NCBI RefSeq assembly: GCF_016881005.1 | Contig: NZ_JACOPV010000015.1 | Coordinates: 123,585-187,584 of the forward strand | DNA: 64,000 nt | Reading direction: 5' to 3' | Source of the DNA: Pseudomonas arcuscaelestis | GTDB taxonomy: Bacteria; Pseudomonadota; Gammaproteobacteria; Pseudomonadales; Pseudomonadaceae | In this document: positions 52,723 to 61,357 of the stretch, in pieces | Layout: each line of letters begins with the position of its first letter | How positions within the stretch are numbered: position 1 is the first letter of the stretch | Program-made: the position numbers and the translations under genes | Notes under the pieces: generated by a model | What the model saw: only the letters and a program-made list of their open reading frames with translations | The model's database searches: none | What the model was told of the DNA's origin: nothing

Positions 52723-53379
52723 TTACCGCAGGCGTTCGATCAGCCAGGCGCCGATATCGTTGATTTCCTCGGGCAGCACGGCATGTTCCATGGGGTATTC
52801 CTTCCAGCTGACGCTAATGCCCCACTGCTTGAGGTGCTCATAAGCGCTACGGCCCATTGCCGGCTGTACTACCGGGTCGTAGACACCGTGTAGGCACAGG
52901 GCCGGGGTGCGTTGCTGGCAAGCGCTCAGTTGGCGGTCCTGGGTGAAGGTGGGGGCATAGGTCGAGAGGGCCATCACGCCGCCCAACGCTTCTTGCCACT
53001 TTATATAAGCAGTGTGCAGCACCACCGCACCCCCTTGGGAGAAGCCGGCAAGGATGATGCGCGCCAGGTCGATACCCTTGGCCTGCTCGGCCTTGATCAA
53101 CTCGATTACCTGTACGGTCGATGCCTCCAGCTGGTCTTCATCGATCGCGCGTGCCGGGGTCATGGCCTTGATGTCGTACCAACTGGGCATTTCATAACCA
53201 CCGTTGATGGTCACCGGTCGGGTAGGCGCCTGGGGCATCACGAAACGCGTGGTCAGCAGGACTTCCTGCAGGGCTTCGGCCACAGGCATGAAGTCGTAAC
53301 GATCGGCGCCCAGGCCGTGCAACCAGATCACACAAGCGTCTGCGTTTTTTTGGGGCTCGAGAATCAGCGGGTGGGTCAT
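52723..53379 (-). CDS. Carboxylesterase / acyl-protein thioesterase-like hydrolase
   Basis: Alpha/beta hydrolase of 218 residues in the phospholipase/carboxylesterase family. The catalytic triad is recognisable: Ser in ILAGFSQGGAVVLH (GxSxG), Asp in HGVYDPVVQPAMG and His in EYPMEHAVLPEE. The oxyanion loop is VIWLHGLGADRYDF. No signal peptide, so it acts in the cytosol on small esters or acyl thioesters. It is divergent from aapJ. Confidence 0.93.
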   Translation of the reverse strand: MTHPLILEPQKNADACVIWLHGLGADRYDFMPVAEALQEVLLTTRFVMPQAPTRPVTINGGYEMPSWYDIKAMTPARAIDEDQLEASTVQVIELIKAEQAKGIDLARIILAGFSQGGAVVLHTAYIKWQEALGGVMALSTYAPTFTQDRQLSACQQRTPALCLHGVYDPVVQPAMGRSAYEHLKQWGISVSWKEYPMEHAVLPEEINDIGAWLIERLR

Positions 53380-53515
53380 AACTGCTCCGAAGTAGTGCGT
53401 GCGCTCTTGTTTGCGTGCGTGAAATGAAGGCGCGTTGAGTGAATCTGGAAAAAACCTGTCGCAACGGTGAAAGTTTTCCCCTTGACGATTACTGAATCGC
53501 TTTAGCTGCTCAGTG

Positions 53516-53531
53516 TGGTACGCGCTTTGCT
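53516..53531 (+). promoter_or_regulatory. Sigma-54 (RpoN) promoter of the aap operon
   Basis: TGGTACGCGCTTTGCT matches the RpoN consensus TGGCACG-N4-TTGCW in all but one base, with the invariant GG and GC exactly ten bases apart. It is 185 bp upstream of aapJ in the 336-bp region divergent from the esterase gene. It predicts control by nitrogen or by a two-component enhancer-binding protein. The enhancer site was not identified. Confidence 0.8.
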
Positions 53532-53715
53532 ATGAAGTTCCTGATGCGAGGTTACACGTTTTGGACGGTAACACCCGTTAGCGGTCCCCAAGGCTGTCAC
53601 AGAACAGCGCATTGCGCCAATTGACCCAATAACAAGCCAACAAGGGTCGGATGCGCCTCATAAGGGTGCGGTGCAATACCGGCTCAACACAACAAGAGCA
53701 AAACTGGAGGTTTGA

Positions 53716-54744
53716 ATGAAGATGTTGAAATCCACCCTGGCAGTGGTTACCACTGCTACCGTGCTGGGTATCAGTGGTTTCGCACAGGCGGGTGCAACCC
53801 TGGACGCAGTACAGAAAAAGGGCTTCGTTCAGTGTGGCGTGAGCGATGGTTTGCCGGGTTTTTCGGTACCTGATGCCAAGGGCAATATTGTCGGCATCGA
53901 CGCAGACGTCTGCCGCGCGGTTGCTGCAGCCGTGTTCGGCGACGCTAAAAAGGTCAAGTTCAGCCAGCTCAACGCCAAGGAGCGCTTCACTGCGCTGCAG
54001 TCGGGTGAAGTTGATGTGCTCTCGCGTAACACCACCTGGACCAGCTCTCGCGATGCTGGCATGGGCCTGGTGTTCGCCGGTGTCACCTACTACGACGGCA
54101 TTGGTTTTCTGGTCAACAAGAAGCTTGGCGTATCCAGCGCCAAGGAACTCGACGGTGCAACCATCTGCATCCAGGCCGGTACCACCACTGAGCTCAACGT
54201 CTCTGACTACTTCCGCGCCAACGGCCTGAAGTACACCCCGATCACCTTCGATACCTCCGATGAAAGCGCGAAGTCGCTGGAATCCGGTCGCTGCGACGTA
54301 CTGACCTCGGACAAATCGCAGCTCTATGCACAGCGCTCCAAGTTGGCATCGCCTGCCGACTACGTGGTGCTGCCGGAAACTATCTCCAAGGAGCCGCTCG
54401 GCCCTGTAGTACGTAAAGGCGATGAAGAGTGGTTCAGCATCGTCAAATGGACGCTGTTCGCCATGCTCAATGCCGAGGAAATGGGCATCAACTCCAAGAA
54501 CGTCGAAGCCGAAGCCAAGTCGACCAAGAACCCCGATGTGGCCCGTATGCTCGGCGCTGATGGCGAGTACGGCAAAGACCTGAAACTGCCGAAGGATTGG
54601 GTCGTGCAGATCGTCAAGCAGGTCGGTAACTACGGTGAAATTTTCGAGAAGAACCTGGGCAAGGAAACCCCACTGCAAATCGATCGCGGTCTGAACGCCC
54701 TGTGGAACAACGGCGGCATTCAGTACGCTCCACCGGTGCGCTGA
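53716..54744 (+). CDS. aapJ: General L-amino acid ABC transporter, substrate-binding protein AapJ
   Basis: Periplasmic binding protein of 342 residues for a broad range of L-amino acids. The signal peptide ends near ISGFAQAG, and the AapJ/BztA pattern follows: TLDAVQKKGFVQCGVSDGLPGFS, GIDADVCRAVAAAVFGDA, VDVLSRNTTWTSSRDAGMG, GATICIQAGTTTELNVSDYF, GPVVRKGDEEWFSIVKWTL. An AACTGGAGG site precedes the ATG. It is the first and probably most abundant product of aapJQMP. Confidence 0.95.
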   Translation: MKMLKSTLAVVTTATVLGISGFAQAGATLDAVQKKGFVQCGVSDGLPGFSVPDAKGNIVGIDADVCRAVAAAVFGDAKKVKFSQLNAKERFTALQSGEVDVLSRNTTWTSSRDAGMGLVFAGVTYYDGIGFLVNKKLGVSSAKELDGATICIQAGTTTELNVSDYFRANGLKYTPITFDTSDESAKSLESGRCDVLTSDKSQLYAQRSKLASPADYVVLPETISKEPLGPVVRKGDEEWFSIVKWTLFAMLNAEEMGINSKNVEAEAKSTKNPDVARMLGADGEYGKDLKLPKDWVVQIVKQVGNYGEIFEKNLGKETPLQIDRGLNALWNNGGIQYAPPVR

Positions 54745-54753
54745 TAGCGGCAG

Positions 54754-54780
54754 CCTGCGGCAGTCAACGGCTGCCGCAGG
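54754..54780 (+). other. Stem-loop between aapJ and aapQ
   Basis: CCTGCGGCAG and CTGCCGCAGG form a perfect 10-bp stem with a seven-base loop, ten bases after the aapJ stop codon. Such hairpins commonly protect the binding-protein mRNA and lower expression of the downstream permease genes. Confidence 0.7.
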
Positions 54781-54811
54781 TTGTTCGGTTCCCTTTCTTT
54801 CGGGGCATTAC

Positions 54812-55990
54812 ATGCAAAATCAAATCGGCGCACCCAAGGGCTTGTCCCTGAGCGATCCACGTGTGCGTGCGTGGCTTTTCCAGATCCTTACCATCGCTTT
54901 TGTGGTGGGGCTGGGCTGGTATCTGTTCCACAACACCCAGACTAATTTGCAGCACCGGGGCATTACCTCGGGCTTCGACTTTCTTGAGCGCAGTGCCGGC
55001 TTCGGTATCGCGCAGCACCTGATCCCCTACACCGAGCAGGACAGCTACGCCCGGGTATTTGTCATTGGCCTGCTCAATACGCTGCTGGTGACCTTTATCG
55101 GTATTGTCCTGGCGACCCTGTTGGGGTTCATCATCGGTGTGGCCCGGTTGTCACCGAACTGGATGATCAACAAGCTGGCCACGGTGTATGTCGAAACTTT
55201 CCGTAACATCCCACCGCTTCTGCAGATTCTATTCTGGTACTTCGCAGTATTCCTGACCCTGCCGGGACCGCGGGGAAGCATCAATTTCAATGACGCGTTC
55301 TTCATCAGCAACCGGGGCTTGAACATGCCGGGTGCTTCCATGGCCGAAGGATTCTGGCCATTCGTTGTCAGCCTGGTGCTGGCCGTCGTTGCCATTGTGG
55401 TAATGGTGCGCCTGGCCAACCGGCGCTTTGAAGCCAGCGGCGAGCCGTTTCACAAGTTCTGGGTGGGTTTGTTCCTGCTCTTGGGTATTCCTGCGCTCAG
55501 CGTTCTGCTGGCTGGCAGCCCGGTGCACTGGGAGATGCCGCAGCTCAAGGGCTTCAACTTTGTTGGCGGTTGGGTACTGATACCCGAACTGCTGGCCCTG
55601 ACCCTGGCGTTGACCATCTACACCGCAGCATTCATTGCCGAGATCGTTCGATCGGGTATTCGCTCGGTCAGCTTCGGCCAGACCGAAGCCGCCCGTTCCC
55701 TGGGGCTTCGTGAAGGACCGACGCTGCGCAAGGTGATCATTCCCCAGGCGTTGCGAGTCATCATTCCTCCGCTGACCAGCCAGTACCTCAACCTGGCGAA
55801 GAATTCTTCGCTGGCAGCAGGCATCGGCTACCCGGAAATGGTGTCGTTGTTCGCGGGCACTGTGCTCAACCAGACCGGCCAGGCCATCGAGGTGATCGCG
55901 ATCACCATGAGCGTCTATCTGGCTATCAGCATCAGCATTTCCCTGCTGATGAACTGGTACAACAAGCGCATTGCGCTGATCGAGCGGTGA
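54812..55990 (+). CDS. aapQ: General L-amino acid ABC transporter permease AapQ
   Basis: Inner-membrane permease of 392 residues, longer than typical amino-acid permeases, as known for AapQ/BztB. The first helix is LFQILTIAFVVGLGWYLFH; then comes a periplasmic loop and NTLLVTFIGIVLATLLGFIIG. The large insertion before the C-terminal part and the coupling motif EAARSLGLREGPTLRKVIIPQALRV are visible. It ends ten bases before aapM. Confidence 0.95.
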   Translation: MQNQIGAPKGLSLSDPRVRAWLFQILTIAFVVGLGWYLFHNTQTNLQHRGITSGFDFLERSAGFGIAQHLIPYTEQDSYARVFVIGLLNTLLVTFIGIVLATLLGFIIGVARLSPNWMINKLATVYVETFRNIPPLLQILFWYFAVFLTLPGPRGSINFNDAFFISNRGLNMPGASMAEGFWPFVVSLVLAVVAIVVMVRLANRRFEASGEPFHKFWVGLFLLLGIPALSVLLAGSPVHWEMPQLKGFNFVGGWVLIPELLALTLALTIYTAAFIAEIVRSGIRSVSFGQTEAARSLGLREGPTLRKVIIPQALRVIIPPLTSQYLNLAKNSSLAAGIGYPEMVSLFAGTVLNQTGQAIEVIAITMSVYLAISISISLLMNWYNKRIALIER

Positions 55991-56000
55991 GGATACGCGC

Positions 56001-57098
56001 ATGACTTCCCATGTTTTCAAACCTGATATGCCGCCACCGGTGAAAACCGTCGGCGTACTGGCCTGGATGCGCGCCAACCTGTTTTCCAGTTGGCTCAATA
56101 CCTTGCTTACGCTGTTTGCCTTTTACCTGGTGTGGCTGATCGTGCCGCCGATGTTGCAATGGTCGATTTTCGATGCCAACTGGGTGGGTACTACTCGGGC
56201 CGACTGCACCAAGGAAGGCGCCTGTTGGGTGTTCATCCAGCAGCGTTTTGGCCAGTTCATGTACGGTTACTACCCGAGCGAATTGCGCTGGCGAGTTGAC
56301 CTGACCGTATGGCTGGCGGTCATCGGCGCTGCACCGTTGTTCATCGCGCGCTTTCCACGCAAGGCGATGTACGGCATTGGCTTCCTGGTGCTGTATCCAA
56401 TCGTTGCCTACACCTTGTTACATGGTGGCTACCTGGGCCTGACCACGGTGCCGACCAGCCAATGGGGCGGCTTGATGCTGACCTTGGTGATCGCCACCGT
56501 CGGCATTGTCGGCGCCTTGCCACTGGGCATTTTGCTGGCCCTGGGTCGGCGCTCGAAAATGCCGGCAGTGAAGGTGGTGTGTGTGACCTTCATCGAGTTC
56601 TGGCGCGGCGTGCCATTGATCACCGTGTTGTTCATGTCTTCGGTCATGTTGCCGTTGTTCCTGCCTGAAGGCATGAGCTTCGACAAGCTGCTGCGGGCGA
56701 TGATCGGGGTCATCTTGTTCCAGTCGGCGTACATCGCTGAAGTGGTACGCGGCGGCTTGCAGGCCATTCCCAAAGGTCAGTACGAAGCGGCTGCGGCGAT
56801 GGGCCTGGGCTACTGGCGAGCGATGGGCCTGGTGATTTTGCCGCAAGCGCTCAAGCTGGTGATTCCCGGCATCGTCAACACTTTCATTGCCCTGTTCAAA
56901 GACACCAGCCTGGTGATCATCATTGGCCTGTTCGACCTGCTCAACAGCGTCAAACAGGCTGCTGCCGACCCCGCCTGGCTGGGCATGGCGACCGAGGGCT
57001 ATGTATTCGCCGCCCTGGTTTTCTGGATTTTCTGTTTCGGTATGTCCCGCTACTCCATGCATCTGGAGCGCAAGCTGGACACAGGCCACAAGCGTTAG
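56001..57098 (+). CDS. aapM: General L-amino acid ABC transporter permease AapM
   Basis: Second permease subunit, 365 residues. Membrane helices include SWLNTLLTLFAFYLVWLIVPP and WGGLMLTLVIATVGIVGALPLGILLAL; the EAA coupling motif is YEAAAAMGLGYWRAMGLVILPQALKL. A loop with two Cys (TRADCTKEGACWVF) is typical for AapM/BztC. It pairs with AapQ as a heterodimer. Confidence 0.95.
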   Translation: MTSHVFKPDMPPPVKTVGVLAWMRANLFSSWLNTLLTLFAFYLVWLIVPPMLQWSIFDANWVGTTRADCTKEGACWVFIQQRFGQFMYGYYPSELRWRVDLTVWLAVIGAAPLFIARFPRKAMYGIGFLVLYPIVAYTLLHGGYLGLTTVPTSQWGGLMLTLVIATVGIVGALPLGILLALGRRSKMPAVKVVCVTFIEFWRGVPLITVLFMSSVMLPLFLPEGMSFDKLLRAMIGVILFQSAYIAEVVRGGLQAIPKGQYEAAAAMGLGYWRAMGLVILPQALKLVIPGIVNTFIALFKDTSLVIIIGLFDLLNSVKQAAADPAWLGMATEGYVFAALVFWIFCFGMSRYSMHLERKLDTGHKR

Positions 57099-57108
57099 GA
57101 GTATTCCC

Positions 57109-57873
57109 ATGAGTGAAGCGATCAAACAGCCTGTGAGCCCTGAAGGCATTATTCAGATGCAGGGCGTGAACAAGTGGTACGGCCAATTCCACGTGCTCAA
57201 GGACATCAACCTGAATGTGCGTCAGGGCGAGCGTATCGTTCTGTGCGGACCGTCGGGTTCGGGCAAGTCCACCACCATCCGCTGCCTCAATCGCCTGGAA
57301 GAACATCAGCAGGGGCGCATCGTGGTCGATGGTGTTGAGCTGACCAACGACCTCAAGCAGATCGAAGCGATTCGCCGTGAAGTCGGCATGGTGTTCCAGC
57401 ATTTCAACCTGTTTCCGCACCTGACCATCCTGCAGAACTGCACGTTGGCGCCGATGTGGGTGCGCAAGCTGCCCAAGCGCAAGGCCGAGGAAATTGCCAT
57501 GCACTATCTGGAGCGGGTACGGATTCCGGAGCAGGCCAACAAGTTTCCGGGGCAACTGTCCGGTGGTCAGCAGCAGCGCGTGGCGATTGCTCGTGCGCTG
57601 TGCATGAAGCCAAAGATCATGCTGTTCGACGAACCGACCTCGGCGCTCGATCCGGAGATGGTCAAGGAAGTGCTCGATACCATGGTTGGGCTGGCTGAAG
57701 ACGGCATGACCATGCTTTGTGTGACCCATGAAATGGGCTTTGCCCGGACCGTGGCGAACCGGGTGATCTTCATGGACAAGGGCGAGATTGTGGAGCAAGC
57801 GGCGCCGGACGACTTCTTCGACCGGCCGCAGAACGAGCGGACCAAGCTGTTCCTCAGCCAGATCCTGCACTAA
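57109..57873 (+). CDS. aapP: General L-amino acid ABC transporter ATP-binding protein AapP
   Basis: ATPase of 254 residues that drives the AapQM permease. Walker A is GPSGSGKSTTIRCL at about residue 47, the Q-loop lies in MVFQHFNLFPHLT, the signature is LSGGQQQRVAIARAL, Walker B is KIMLFDEPTSALDPEMV and the switch His is in CVTHEMGFA. The ATG at 57109 is chosen because AGGAG lies upstream; the frame is open far back into aapM. Last gene of the operon. Confidence 0.96.
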   Translation: MSEAIKQPVSPEGIIQMQGVNKWYGQFHVLKDINLNVRQGERIVLCGPSGSGKSTTIRCLNRLEEHQQGRIVVDGVELTNDLKQIEAIRREVGMVFQHFNLFPHLTILQNCTLAPMWVRKLPKRKAEEIAMHYLERVRIPEQANKFPGQLSGGQQQRVAIARALCMKPKIMLFDEPTSALDPEMVKEVLDTMVGLAEDGMTMLCVTHEMGFARTVANRVIFMDKGEIVEQAAPDDFFDRPQNERTKLFLSQILH

Positions 57874-57880
57874 CCGAACC

Positions 57881-57923
57881 TGCCCCGCGATGCGAGCTGT
57901 CAGTTGCATCGCATCGTGGGGCA
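57881..57923. terminator. REP-like palindrome between convergent aapP and algW
   Basis: TGCCCCGCGATGCGA and TCGCATCGTGGGGCA pair over 15 bases with one G-T pair and a 13-base loop. The adjoining AGCCCGCTCCTGGCGCAG completes a degenerate Pseudomonas REP core. It probably separates the two convergent transcripts. Confidence 0.65.
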
Positions 57924-57943
57924 AGCCCGCTCCTGGCGCAGGG

Positions 57944-59101
57944 TTACTGTTCTTCTTTGGCCGCCGGTGCAGGCGGTGGACGCAGGCCGATCTCGGCGTT
58001 GAGTTTCAACTCCTTGCCGTTGCGCATCACCTGGATCGCGACCCTGTCATTGGGTTTGATCCGCGCCACCTGATTCATCGAGCGGCGACCATCACCGGCC
58101 GGTTCGCCGTTGATGCTCAGAATCACATCACCCAACTGCAAGCCGGCCTTTTGCGCCGGGCCGTCGCGGAAGATCCCTGCGACCACAATGCCTGGCCGCC
58201 CTTGCATGCCGAACGACTCAGCCAGCTCCTGGCTCAGTGGTTGCACTTCGATACCCAGCCAGCCGCGGATTACCTGGCCGTGCTCGATGATCGACTTCAT
58301 CACCTCCAGCGCCAGTTTGGTCGGGATGGCAAAACCGATGCCTTGTGAGCCACCGGACTTGGAGAAGATCGCGGTGTTGATACCGGTCAGGTTGCCATTG
58401 GCATCGACCAGTGCGCCGCCGGAGTTGCCTGGGTTGATCGCCGCGTCGGTCTGAATGAAGTCTTCGTAGTTGTTCAGGCCCAACTGGTTACGACCAGTGG
58501 CACTGATGATGCCCATGGTTACTGTCTGCCCCACGCCGAAAGGGTTGCCGATGGCCAGGGCGACGTCACCGATATGAATGTTGTCGGAGCGGCCGATGGT
58601 GATCGATGGCAGGTTCTTCAAGTCGATCTTGAGCACGGCGAGATCGGTTTCCGGGTCGCTACCGATGACCCGCGCCAGGGTTTCGCGGCCGTCCTTGAGC
58701 GCCACCACGATTTGATCGGCGCCGGAGGTTACATGGTTGTTGGTCAGCAGGTAGCCTTCCGGACTCATGATGACCGCCGAGCCCAGGCTTGATTCCCAGC
58801 GCCGTTGCTTGGGCAGGTTGTCGCCGAAGAAGCGGCGGAACTGCGGGTCTTCGAACAGCGGGTGGGCCGTCTTGTTGACCACTTTGGTGGTGTAGAGGTT
58901 GGCCACCGCAGGCGCTGCGATGCTCACGGCATCAGCGTACGACACCGGGCCTTGCATGATGCGCGTGGTTTGTGGCGCCTGCTGCAGGTTGACGTCCTGG
59001 CTGGGAAGGCCGACCCATTGCGGAAAGCGCTGGATGATCAGCAGGGCGATCAGCACACCGACCAGCAGTGGCCAGCCAAAATAACGCAAAGCCTTGAACA
59101 T
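57944..59101 (-). CDS. algW: DegS-type serine protease AlgW
   Basis: Membrane-anchored periplasmic protease of 385 residues. On envelope stress AlgW cleaves the anti-sigma factor MucA and so frees AlgU, the sigma factor of algD. It has one N-terminal anchor (YFGWPLLVGVLIALLIIQRF), a trypsin-like domain with His in LLTNNHVTSGADQ, Asp in SDPETDLAVLKID and Ser in INPGNSGGALVDA, then a single PDZ domain (residues about 280-370, PGIVVAGIFRDGPAQKAGLQLGDVI). The single PDZ and the anchor distinguish it from MucD. Confidence 0.95.
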   Translation of the reverse strand: MFKALRYFGWPLLVGVLIALLIIQRFPQWVGLPSQDVNLQQAPQTTRIMQGPVSYADAVSIAAPAVANLYTTKVVNKTAHPLFEDPQFRRFFGDNLPKQRRWESSLGSAVIMSPEGYLLTNNHVTSGADQIVVALKDGRETLARVIGSDPETDLAVLKIDLKNLPSITIGRSDNIHIGDVALAIGNPFGVGQTVTMGIISATGRNQLGLNNYEDFIQTDAAINPGNSGGALVDANGNLTGINTAIFSKSGGSQGIGFAIPTKLALEVMKSIIEHGQVIRGWLGIEVQPLSQELAESFGMQGRPGIVVAGIFRDGPAQKAGLQLGDVILSINGEPAGDGRRSMNQVARIKPNDRVAIQVMRNGKELKLNAEIGLRPPPAPAAKEEQ

Positions 59102-59338
59102 TTAACGAATCCTGGGAGAGGGCAGAGGGCCGCTGTAACTGCATGGGAGCGAAAGCGCGCGATGATACTGCGGCACACGATGTGCACAAACAGTTAAATC
59201 AATGTTATGTGCGATGAATATCGCCTATGGCCCCCAGGCAACCACCGTTGGTTTCCCCAAACCCGGTGTCGGCCCATAATGGCGGTCATTATACGGGGCC
59301 TTGCGCCGCACTGAACTGCTGAATTGAGGAGTCTTTTC

Positions 59339-60097
59339 ATGGCTGTTGCCCTGAGCACCCTGGTTGAAGAAGCCGAACGCTACCTTGGCAGTGCAAAAAT
59401 CCAGGATTACTGCCCCAATGGCCTGCAGGTCGAAGGGCGTCCGCAGGTCACCCGCATCGTCAGCGGTGTCACCGCAAGCCAGGCTTTGCTGGATGCCGCG
59501 GTCGAAGCCGATGCCGACCTGGTGTTGGTGCATCACGGTTATTTCTGGAAGGGCGAGAACCCGTGCATCACCGGCATGAAGCAGCGCCGCTTGAAAACCC
59601 TGCTCAAAAACGACCTGAGTCTGTTGTCGTATCACCTGCCCCTGGACCTGCACCCCGAGGTTGGCAACAACGTGCAGTTGGCGCGCCAGCTCGATATCAC
59701 CGTCGAAGGTCCGCTGGATCCGGAAAACCCGCGAGTGGTCGGTCTGGTCGGCTCGTTGGCCGAACCGATGTCGGCGCGCGACTTTGCCCGCAAGATCCAG
59801 GACGTCATGGGCCGCGAGCCGTTGGTGATCGAGGGCGAGCACATCATTCGCCGGGTGGGCTGGTGCACGGGGGGTGGGCAGGGCTACATCGACCAGGCGG
59901 TTGCCGCAGGGGTCGATCTGTATCTCAGTGGTGAGGCGTCGGAGCAGACGTTCCACAGTGCGCGGGAAAACGGCATCAGCTTCATCGCTGCCGGGCACCA
60001 TGCTACCGAGCGTTACGGCGTGCAGGCACTGGGTGATTACCTGGCTCGGCGCTTTGCGCTGGAGCACCTGTTCATCGACTGTCCGAACCCGATCTGA
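59339..60097 (+). CDS. Nif3-like dinuclear metal-centre hexameric protein (YbgI family)
   Basis: Cytosolic protein of 252 residues in the NIF3/YbgI/GTP-cyclohydrolase-1-type-2-like family. Metal-binding histidines are seen in VLVHHGYFWK, SYHLPLDLHPEVGNN and at the C-terminus in FIAAGHHATERYGVQ. The biological role is not clear; the family binds two divalent metals. The start at 59339 follows GAGGAG. It is divergent from algW and lies upstream of cysD, the usual Pseudomonas order. Confidence 0.92.
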   Translation: MAVALSTLVEEAERYLGSAKIQDYCPNGLQVEGRPQVTRIVSGVTASQALLDAAVEADADLVLVHHGYFWKGENPCITGMKQRRLKTLLKNDLSLLSYHLPLDLHPEVGNNVQLARQLDITVEGPLDPENPRVVGLVGSLAEPMSARDFARKIQDVMGREPLVIEGEHIIRRVGWCTGGGQGYIDQAVAAGVDLYLSGEASEQTFHSARENGISFIAAGHHATERYGVQALGDYLARRFALEHLFIDCPNPI

Positions 60098-60152
60098 GGC
60101 TAAAACGGCAGGGTATATTCTTATACTGTTTCGATCTAGTTGGGCGTCTAAA

Positions 60153-60158
60153 TATAAT
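60153..60158 (+). promoter_or_regulatory. Candidate -10 element of the cysD promoter
   Basis: TATAAT is an exact sigma-70 -10 element 76 bp before the cysD start; the best -35 at 17 bp spacing (TTCGAT) is poor, as usual for promoters activated by CysB. The preceding AT-rich TATTCTTATACTG (about 60115-60127) may be part of a CysB site. Confidence 0.5.
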
Positions 60159-60233
60159 CGAGCGCTGTGATAGAGTGACCCGCTCGAACACGGCCCGCTG
60201 GCCGTCCATAAGATCGTTTTCCCGTGAGTAGTT

Positions 60234-61151
60234 ATGGTCGACAAACTGACGCATTTGAAACAGTTGGAGGCGGAAAGCATCCACATCATTCGTGAGGTGG
60301 CCGCTGAGTTCGATAACCCGGTGATGCTGTACTCGATCGGCAAGGATTCGGCCGTGATGCTGCATCTGGCGCGCAAAGCCTTCTTCCCGGGCAAGTTGCC
60401 GTTCCCGGTGATGCACGTCGACACCCAGTGGAAATTCCAGGAGATGTACAGCTTCCGCGACAAGATGGTCGAGGAAATGGGCCTGGAGCTGATCACTCAC
60501 GTGAACCCGGACGGCATTGCCCAGGGCATCAACCCGTTCACCCACGGCAGTGCCAAGCACACCGATATCATGAAGACCGAGGGCCTCAAGCAGGCACTCG
60601 ACAAGTACGGTTTCGATGCCGCTTTCGGTGGCGCGCGCCGCGACGAAGAAAAGTCCCGGGCCAAGGAACGTGTCTACTCGTTCCGTGACAGCAAGCACCG
60701 CTGGGACCCGAAGAACCAGCGTCCGGAGTTGTGGAACGTCTACAACGGCAAAGTGAACAAGGGCGAATCGATTCGCGTGTTCCCGCTGTCGAACTGGACC
60801 GAACTGGACATCTGGCAATACATCTACCTCGAAGGCATCCCGATCGTGCCGCTGTACTTTGCCGCTGAGCGTGAAGTGATCGAGAAGAACGGTACCCTGA
60901 TCATGATCGACGACGAGCGCATCCTCGAGCACCTCTCGGATGAAGAAAAAGCTCGCATCGTCAAAAAGAAAGTGCGTTTCCGCACCCTTGGTTGCTACCC
61001 GTTGACGGGCGCTGTCGAGTCCGAGGCCGAGAGCCTGACCGACATCATTCAGGAAATGCTCCTGACGCGCACTTCCGAGCGCCAGGGCCGAGTCATCGAC
61101 CACGATGGTGCAGGCTCGATGGAAGATAAAAAACGTCAAGGTTACTTTTAA
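60234..61151 (+). CDS. cysD: Sulfate adenylyltransferase subunit 2 (CysD)
   Basis: Catalytic ATP-sulfurylase subunit of 305 residues that forms APS from sulfate and ATP, with GTP hydrolysis by CysN. It has the PP-loop motif YSIGKDSAVMLHLARKA at residues about 34-50 and the family segments FPVMHVDTQWKFQEMY, GGARRDEEKSRAKER and RTLGCYPLTGAVESEA. It is followed by cysNC after an unusually long 206-bp gap. Confidence 0.97.
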   Translation: MVDKLTHLKQLEAESIHIIREVAAEFDNPVMLYSIGKDSAVMLHLARKAFFPGKLPFPVMHVDTQWKFQEMYSFRDKMVEEMGLELITHVNPDGIAQGINPFTHGSAKHTDIMKTEGLKQALDKYGFDAAFGGARRDEEKSRAKERVYSFRDSKHRWDPKNQRPELWNVYNGKVNKGESIRVFPLSNWTELDIWQYIYLEGIPIVPLYFAAEREVIEKNGTLIMIDDERILEHLSDEEKARIVKKKVRFRTLGCYPLTGAVESEAESLTDIIQEMLLTRTSERQGRVIDHDGAGSMEDKKRQGYF

Positions 61152-61203
61152 GGCAGAAAAGCAAGGCGTTGACGGTTGCGATCTACAGATGCTTGAAGAG
61201 GGC

Positions 61204-61230
61204 GGGTGATCTTGGTTTCAAAGATCATCC
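61204..61230 (+). other. Stem-loop in the cysD-cysNC gap
   Basis: GGGTGATCTT and AAGATCATCC pair over ten positions with one G-T pair and a seven-base loop. No T-run follows directly. The gap 61152-61357 holds no gene; a GCTTG-rich stretch with partial inverted repeats (about 61316-61353) lies just before cysNC. Confidence 0.5.
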
Positions 61231-61357
61231 CCATCCGCGCTTTTAATACCGTCAAGTATTGCTGAAGAACGCCAAGCGGGTTGATCAACAAAATTTCTGA
61301 CTAGTTGTATGCCGACAAGCTTGCCGCTTGAAGCTTACGACTCGGAGCTTGAACGCA

